This document shows positions 59,610 to 64,000 of a stretch of DNA of 64,000 nucleotides, one piece after another (position 1 is the stretch's first letter; every line of letters starts with the position of its first letter). The DNA is taken from NCBI RefSeq assembly GCF_028475105.1, contig NZ_CP116936.1, positions 2,789,501-2,853,500 on the forward strand. The letters run 5' to 3'. The notes under the pieces are model-generated. The model did no database searches and was not told the DNA's origin. It saw nothing but the letters and a program-made list of their open reading frames with translations. The stretch comes from Micromonospora sp. LH3U1 (lineage in GTDB: Bacteria > Actinomycetota > Actinomycetes > Mycobacteriales > Micromonosporaceae). Position numbers and translations under genes: made by a program.

Positions 59610-60158
59610 CCTCAGCGCGTTCGTGCAGTGCACACGACCGACGGCCCTGTCCTCGACCTGTCGGCACTGCCCGGGCCGCATGACATTCGGCTGAACCCCC
59701 ACATGCTGCCGCGACTGACCGTTACCGGACCCGGCGATGTCCTGGTGGTCGTAGAGAACCAGCAGGCGGCCGAAGCGGTCTGTGAGGCCAGGGCCAACCT
59801 GCCGGTCGTTTGGTGCCACGGGCAGGCGCCCGACGCCGTTGTGTCGATGATCCTCCAATCGGCGCAACAGACTTCCGCGGTCGTCATTTGCGCGGACGCC
59901 GACCTCGGCGGCGTCCGCATTACCTCTCGCATCCAGGACAAACTGCCGCCGGACACCACCATCCACGTCGTGGACGTCGGCACCGTGCCGCACGACGAAG
60001 GCCGGCCCTTCAACACCCACAGCCGCAGCCACCTGCAGCAGCTTGCACAACGCCCGGATGAGGTCGGCGCCTTCGCGCAACGCTGCCTGCACCGGGGCTA
60101 CGCGATCGAGCAGGAAGCCACTGCACGGGCTGGCTGCCCTTCAGGCTGTCTTGAGTAG
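59610..60158 (+). pseudogene. JetD/DUF2220-like Toprim fragment
   Basis: The C-terminal ~180 codons read VLVVVENQQAAEAVCEARAN, VVWCHGQAPDAVVSMIL, VVICADADLGGVRITSRIQD, then HRGYAIEQEA. The Glu of VVEN and DxD of DADLGG fit a Toprim domain like that in JetD (Wadjet) and related DUF2220/DUF2399 proteins. Upstream of ~59610 the sequence is not similar and the start is lost next to repeat copy 6. A remnant of a Wadjet-type or related gene; no JetABC genes are present. Confidence 0.5.
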
Positions 60159-60347
60159 CCACCCACCTGTGTAAACCAACCGAGCAGATATGCCTCCGCG
60201 TCGGCCGCAGGGTGGAGATAGCGAACTCCACCGAAGCAGAGCCGCGGGACGTTTCGGAGCGCCGCCCGGCGGCCGCTCCCGCCCTGAGCCGGGCGGCGGC
60301 AGCAAGCCACCGAGGGCCAGAAGCACTCACCCTGCACGACCGCGCGC

Positions 60348-61247
60348 TCAGAGGGTTTGTAGTCGCTGCGTGATGAACAGGGCGGCGCGGTCCAGGGCGT
60401 GGTCGGCTTCGTCGAGCTGGCCGATGAAGGATTGGAAGACGTGCGGGACGCCCGCGGTGATGTCGAGGATGACGTCGACCTCGGCGTCGCGGGCGCGTTT
60501 CGCCAGCCGGACTGAGTCGTCGAGCAGCAGTTCGTTCGTGCCGACCTGCAGCAGGATCGGCGGGAACCCGGTCAGGTCGGCGAGCACGGCGGGCGCGGTG
60601 AGCTCTTGGTTCGGGTCCTGGCCGCCGAGGTAGAACCCCGCCGTGTGGGCCATGCCCTGTCGGGTGAAGAACGGGTCGATGCCCTCTTTGGTGTCCATCG
60701 ACTCACCCGTGCGGGTGTGGTCCAGACCGGGCGAGAACGCGACCAGCGCGCCCGGCAGGGGCAGCCCGGTGTTTCGGGCGGCGAGGGTGGTGGTCACCGT
60801 GAGGCCACCACCGGCGGAATCGCCCGCGAACGCGATCGATTCGGCGGCGACGCCGCTGTCGAGCAGGGACCGATAGGCCGCGAGGCAGTCCTCGATCGCG
60901 GCCGGGAACGGGTTCTCCGGGGCCAGCCGGTAGTCGAGGGAGAAGGCCCGCACTGCTGTCCGGTTGACCAGGCTCGCGGTCAGACCCATCGCGGTCTGCG
61001 GAGATCCGAGCGCGAACGAGCCGCCATGAAAGTACAGGATCGTGCCAGGGCGGGTCTCGCCCTCCGGTTCGACCAGCACCGCCGGACGGCCACCCAGGGT
61101 CAGCTGCGAGGTTCGCATCGGAGGAACCGGGAACAGCGCCATGAGCGCGGCGAACTTCTCCCGCATCGTCTCGACCGGCTCCGGCGCGAAGCCCTTCGGC
61201 CCGTCACCCAGCATGGCGCCGATTGCCGTGCGCTGTTCCCTGCTCAT
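60348..61247 (-). CDS. HSL-family alpha/beta hydrolase (esterase)
   Basis: 299 residues from ATG 61247 (GGAGG upstream); the longer frame to 61334 overlaps the divergent MarR gene and is rejected. Oxyanion motif FHGGSFALGSP, nucleophile GDSAGGGLTV, Asp around LLQVGTNELLLDDSVRLAKR, His in TAGVPHVFQSF. Typical bacterial hormone-sensitive-lipase-type esterase acting on short-chain esters or acetylated steroids. Confidence 0.9.
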   Translation of the reverse strand: MSREQRTAIGAMLGDGPKGFAPEPVETMREKFAALMALFPVPPMRTSQLTLGGRPAVLVEPEGETRPGTILYFHGGSFALGSPQTAMGLTASLVNRTAVRAFSLDYRLAPENPFPAAIEDCLAAYRSLLDSGVAAESIAFAGDSAGGGLTVTTTLAARNTGLPLPGALVAFSPGLDHTRTGESMDTKEGIDPFFTRQGMAHTAGFYLGGQDPNQELTAPAVLADLTGFPPILLQVGTNELLLDDSVRLAKRARDAEVDVILDITAGVPHVFQSFIGQLDEADHALDRAALFITQRLQTL

Positions 61248-61281
61248 ATCCGACGCCTCCACAGGCGATAAGGTAGATGCC
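61248..61281. promoter_or_regulatory. Short divergent promoter region with inverted repeat
   Basis: Only 34 bases separate the esterase and MarR starts. An imperfect inverted repeat GATGCC...GGCATC (about 61276-61310) spans the MarR start, a plausible autoregulatory operator. Confidence 0.5.
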
Positions 61282-61779
61282 GTGGAAGCTAATATACCTG
61301 CCGTGGCATCTTTTTTCGGTGCCGGGTCCGTCACACTTGCTCAGGTCTTCAGTGACTTGGTCCGCTGTGAGACGCGGCTCTACAACGCCTTGAACGAGAC
61401 GTTGCGCCGCAAGCACGGCATCGTGGCTTCGCAGTTCGAGTTCCTGAGCTACCTACGTGACCATCCTGGTTCGCGGGTCGCCGATCTCGCCGAGTTTTTC
61501 GCGATCGGAGTCGGAGCGACCAGCAAGGGCGTGGGCCGGCTCGAGGCCCGGGCCTGGATTCGGCGGGTGCCGAATCCCGCCGATGGCCGGTCACTGCTCC
61601 TGGAGTTGACTCCGCAGGGCACGGAACTCGTCGGTGACGCCGAAGGCACCTTCCAGGAACACCTGGCCACGCACATTGGCCGGTCTATCCCCCCGGCCCG
61701 GGTGGCGGAGCTCGGTCAAACGCTGGAACGGCTGCGCGCCACCCTGGAGCACGGCGGTGTCGGCACGCCTGTCGGCTGA
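61282..61779 (+). CDS. MarR-family regulator divergent from esterase
   Basis: 165 residues from GTG 61282 (AAGGTAG upstream); the open frame further upstream is antisense to the esterase. LRRKHGIVASQFEFLSYLRD, VADLAEFFAIGVGATSKGVG, RRVPNPADGRSLLLELTP form the winged helix. Probably represses the divergent esterase gene. Confidence 0.88.
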   Translation: MEANIPAVASFFGAGSVTLAQVFSDLVRCETRLYNALNETLRRKHGIVASQFEFLSYLRDHPGSRVADLAEFFAIGVGATSKGVGRLEARAWIRRVPNPADGRSLLLELTPQGTELVGDAEGTFQEHLATHIGRSIPPARVAELGQTLERLRATLEHGGVGTPVG

Positions 61780-61964
61780 AGACCACGACAGCGCCCTGCC
61801 ACGTAGGCCACCGTCACAACGGATTCAGCCACCGGCTCACAACCGGCCGACCGTCATCGAGATCTTTCGGGTCCGCGACCGCCTCATTTCTTATTCCCAG
61901 GCGCCACCGAGCACTGGACCTAAAGCCGCTCGACTCCGAGGCTGACGGCATACCGTCGGAGGGC

Positions 61965-62165
61965 GTGACAACTTCCGCTGACCAACGCATTCACCCGCTT
62001 CGCGTCGACGTGCCGCAGAGTGATCTGGACGATCTACGCGGGAGGCTCGATCAGACCAGATGGCCGGACGGGCTGCCCCGAGTCGGCTGGGGTGCGCGGG
62101 GTCCCACGGGACTACCTCATGGACCTCGTGCGGTACTGGCGACACGACTACGGCTGGGCGCGCTG
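61965..62165 (+). pseudogene. Epoxide hydrolase N-terminal fragment
   Basis: GTG 61965: IHPLRVDVPQSDLDDLRGRL, DQTRWPDGLP, then with a frameshift near 62095 GVPRDYLMDLVRYWRHDYGW. This is the EHN domain that starts bacterial epoxide hydrolases. It is cut off at the left edge of repeat copy 7. Confidence 0.75.
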
Positions 62166-62189
62166 TGCAGGTTGCGGGCCAGCGCGGCA

Positions 62190-62379
62190 GGTGGCAAATA
62201 CAGGCGGGGCGGTCAGACCTGGCGGGGTTCTGATGTGGGACCCCCGTTTACCCCCCGAAAACCCCGACCAATTGTTGACGAAGGGTGACAAGGAGCGGCG
62301 AGTGCCTGGCGATGTCTCTGCAGCTCAGCGACCACTTTCGGCAAGCAATGACAAGCCTGGTCCGATTACTTTCGGTAAC
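62190..62379 (+). repeat. Island repeat, copy 7, joined to tRNA 3' half
   Basis: GGTCAGACCTGGCGGGG; the 20-base motif at 62246; heptamers GGGTGACAAGG, CAATGACAAGC, GGTAACAAGGGG. The other six copies continue past this last heptamer into further heptamers and the T-arm-like hairpin segment, whereas this copy switches to a true tRNA 3' half. This is the clean end expected for an island attachment junction. Confidence 0.85.
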
Positions 62380-62412
62380 AAGGGGTCGTCGGTTCGAATC
62401 CGGCCGTCCCGA
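62379..62412 (+). tRNA. tRNA 3' half, probably tRNA-Pro (partial)
   Basis: From CAAGGGGTC the sequence forms a good T-arm, GTCGG-TTCGAAT-CCGGC, then acceptor strand CGTCCCG with A73; CCA is not encoded. A matching 5' acceptor strand CGGGACG is absent upstream, so only the 3' half exists here. The implied C1-G72 pair with A73 is characteristic of bacterial tRNA-Pro. It is followed by an intrinsic terminator. Confidence 0.75.
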
Positions 62413-62422
62413 CGTAGGTCTG

Positions 62423-62460
62423 AGGGTCGATCCGACACACGGATCGGCCCTCTTTGCTTT
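62423..62460 (+). terminator. Intrinsic terminator of the tRNA unit
   Basis: 12-bp stem AGGGTCGATCCG / CGGATCGGCCCT (one G-U pair), loop ACACA, then TTTGCTTTT. It confirms that the tRNA fragment is the native 3' end of the transcription unit. Confidence 0.8.
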
Positions 62461-62777
62461 TCTGGGGACCAAGCTCGGTCAAGTTGAGGTTGTCCTGACG
62501 CTTCTTGACCGCCGGTCAAGGTCCAACGACCGGTTTCTTGCCTGCTGATTTGTTCCCTCGACGTATCAAGCGTCGCGCGAGCGCGGCGAAGCGCCCCCGC
62601 TCGCGATGGCCTGCTGGCGGACTCCGTCCGGCATTGGCCGGGCGCGGCGGTCCGCACCCAGAGCGACGGGAATCAAGGCCGCCTCCGGCGGGGGCACTCA
62701 GGCTTCTGAGATGGTGACCATCCCGTCCACCTCGACCCAGGCAAGCCCGCTCCGCCGGTGCGGCACCGGGACGGGCG
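62461..62777. other. Gap after the tRNA terminator
   Basis: About 320 bases. It holds a GC-rich inverted repeat near 62575-62605 (CGCGAGCG...CGCTCGCG) and no supported gene. Confidence 0.4.
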
Positions 62778-63107
62778 ATCCAGCTCGGAGGCAAGTGGAC
62801 CGACGGCACCAGGGTCACCGAGAACGGCCTGTTCGTCGACGGCCGGCTACAGAAGATCGGCGACGAGCTGCGCTGGACCTACGACCGTTCGGACTGGCTG
62901 CGCCCCTGGCGGGTCAGCGGTGAACGGGTCGGGGTCGAGTTCCAGCCGTTCCACGAGAAGGTGGCCCGCACCAATGTCGGTGTCGTCGCGAATAAGACGC
63001 GCAAGTGTTTCGGGCACTTCCCCGGCTGGGCGAAGACGGACGGCGGGACGACGGTGAGTCTCGATGGGCTCGTCGGCTGGGCCGAGGAAGCACGTAACCG
63101 CTGGTAG
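62778..63107 (+). pseudogene. DUF2804 C-terminal fragment
   Basis: Reads IQLGGKWTDGTRVTENGLFV, ELRWTYDRSDWLRPWRV, GVEFQPFHEKVARTNVGVVA and LVGWAEEARNRW-stop, the C-terminal part of the DUF2804 family. The N-terminal two thirds are absent upstream. Confidence 0.65.
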
Positions 63108-63113
63108 CCCTGG

Positions 63114-64000
63114 TCAGAGACGTAGCTGCCGGTTGACCTCTGCCACCAGCTCGGCGGGCAGTTTGAGCAGCCGGCGGTCGTAGCTGAGCAGACCGTTCAC
63201 CTCGTCCTCGACATCGGAGAGTTGGGTGTAGACCGTGGCGCTCAGACCTTTGGCGATGGCCGGAGCGATCTGCTCGGCGTGCAGTCGGCGGAAAGCCGCA
63301 CCGAGCGACGCCGCGTCGCGGAAACGGCGGTAGCCGAACTCGCGATCGGTCGACGTGTGCCCGCTGACGGCAAGGCTGTAGCCGCCGTACTCGGACAACA
63401 CCAGCACCCGGTGGTCCCGGCCGCGCCGCGGCACCCGGAAGCGGCGGAAGTAGACGTGCAGGCTGCGCAGGTCGCCGCCGCCCTGGTCGTGCCAGCCGCT
63501 GGCGTGGTCGACACTGCGGGTCGGGTCCAGTGCGGCGACCTCGGCGGCGATCGCGGCGGCGTCGAACTGGCCCCACCCCTCGTTGAACGGCACCCACACG
63601 GCGATGCTGACGACGTTGCGCAGCTGCTCGACGGTGTCGTGCAGCTCAGCCCGGAACTGCTCGCGCCCGGCGTCGTCGTCGCGGGCGAACCACCGCCGGC
63701 GTCGGTCGGTCAGCCGCAGCGGGCTGACCGCCGGAGCGGTGACCACCAGCGGCCGATACCGGCCACCACCGTTGACCATGTCCTGCCAGACCAGCATGCC
63801 GAGACGATCACAGTGGTAGTACCAGCGCGCCGGCTCGATCTTGATGTGCTTGCGGAGCATGGTGAAGCCGAGTTGCTTCATGGTCGCGATGTCGTGGACC
63901 AGGGCCTCGTCGGAGGGTGCCGTGTACCAGCCGTCGGACCAGTAGCCCTGGTCGAGGATGCCGGCGTGGAAGTACGGTGCGCCGTTGAGCAGCAGCCGTG
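63114..64000 (-). CDS. GH2-family glycoside hydrolase, partial at window edge
   Basis: The C-terminal ~295 residues of a GH2 enzyme; the N-terminus lies beyond position 64000. LLLNGAPYFHAGILDQGYWS and MKQLGFTMLRKHIKIEPARW are typical, WVPFNEGWGQFD carries the catalytic acid Glu, and VLVLSEYGGYSL the probable nucleophile Glu. Beta-galactosidase/glucuronidase-type; substrate not predictable. Probably native chromosome outside the island. Confidence 0.85.
   Translation of the reverse strand, partial: RLLLNGAPYFHAGILDQGYWSDGWYTAPSDEALVHDIATMKQLGFTMLRKHIKIEPARWYYHCDRLGMLVWQDMVNGGGRYRPLVVTAPAVSPLRLTDRRRRWFARDDDAGREQFRAELHDTVEQLRNVVSIAVWVPFNEGWGQFDAAAIAAEVAALDPTRSVDHASGWHDQGGGDLRSLHVYFRRFRVPRRGRDHRVLVLSEYGGYSLAVSGHTSTDREFGYRRFRDAASLGAAFRRLHAEQIAPAIAKGLSATVYTQLSDVEDEVNGLLSYDRRLLKLPAELVAEVNRQLRL

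Overview
The window is high-GC actinobacterial DNA. The secreted xylanase and polyester-hydrolase genes, MarR/PucR/LAL-type regulators, STAND-TPR proteins, frequent GTG starts and a tRNA fragment without an encoded CCA suggest Micromonosporaceae (Micromonospora-like). This is inference; there is no rRNA or housekeeping marker to confirm it.

The dominant feature is a family of about 220-340 bp repeats, seven copies, all in the same orientation (about 3641, 20711, 32701, 38611, 52134, 59098 and 62190). They cut the window into blocks. Each copy carries the motif GTTTACCCCCCGAAAACCCC (or a near variant), a series of TGACAAG-like heptamers and, in six copies, a T-arm-like end with a small hairpin. 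The seventh copy switches, inside CAAGGGGT, into the 3' half of a tRNA gene (probably tRNA-Pro) that still has its terminator. I read this as the right end of a tRNA-anchored genomic island whose left end lies outside the window. The heptamers resemble integrase arm-type sites. No integrase is present. Several repeats abut truncated genes, so the blocks look like recombination products.

Block by block. (0) 1-3.6 kb: a small effector-like protein and a STAND/TPR protein joined by a matching RHIM/BASS-like amyloid motif. (1) 3.9-20.7 kb: a PD-(D/E)XK protein; a TRD-HEPN protein; a four-gene, translationally coupled operon of one membrane protein and three STAND proteins (one minimal and degenerate), possibly linked by a second matched motif; then a restriction-like endonuclease and a two-gene nuclease/helical-protein pair. 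(2) 21-32.7 kb: SWIM pseudogene, DUF4236, Excalibur protein, a 23-bp perfect inverted repeat, DUF91-like and DUF4268 nuclease-related genes, an EVE-like/HNH protein, a pentapeptide-repeat membrane protein, and IS30 and IS3 remnants. (3) 33-38.3 kb: an HsdM-like methyltransferase fused to a TRD and a C-terminal HEPN domain with no HsdR beside it, and a DUF6883-type protein. (4) 39-52 kb: a metabolic and IS-scarred block with a PucR regulator, truncated LAL regulator, FAD monooxygenase/MarR pair, PET-hydrolase-family enzyme with CBM13, and GH10-CBM13-GH62 xylanase. (5) 52.4-59.1 kb: an SsuABC-like ABC operon divergent from a flavin monooxygenase/MarR/DUF3237 operon and a ligase fragment. (6) 59.4-62.2 kb: JetD-like Toprim fragment, HSL-type esterase divergent from a MarR gene, epoxide-hydrolase fragment. 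After the tRNA fragment: a DUF2804 fragment and a partial GH2 gene, probably ordinary chromosome.

Taken together, blocks 0-3 look like a defence island (STAND sensors, HEPN RNases, modification-linked and PD-(D/E)XK/HNH nucleases), while blocks 4-6 carry catabolic cargo and debris.
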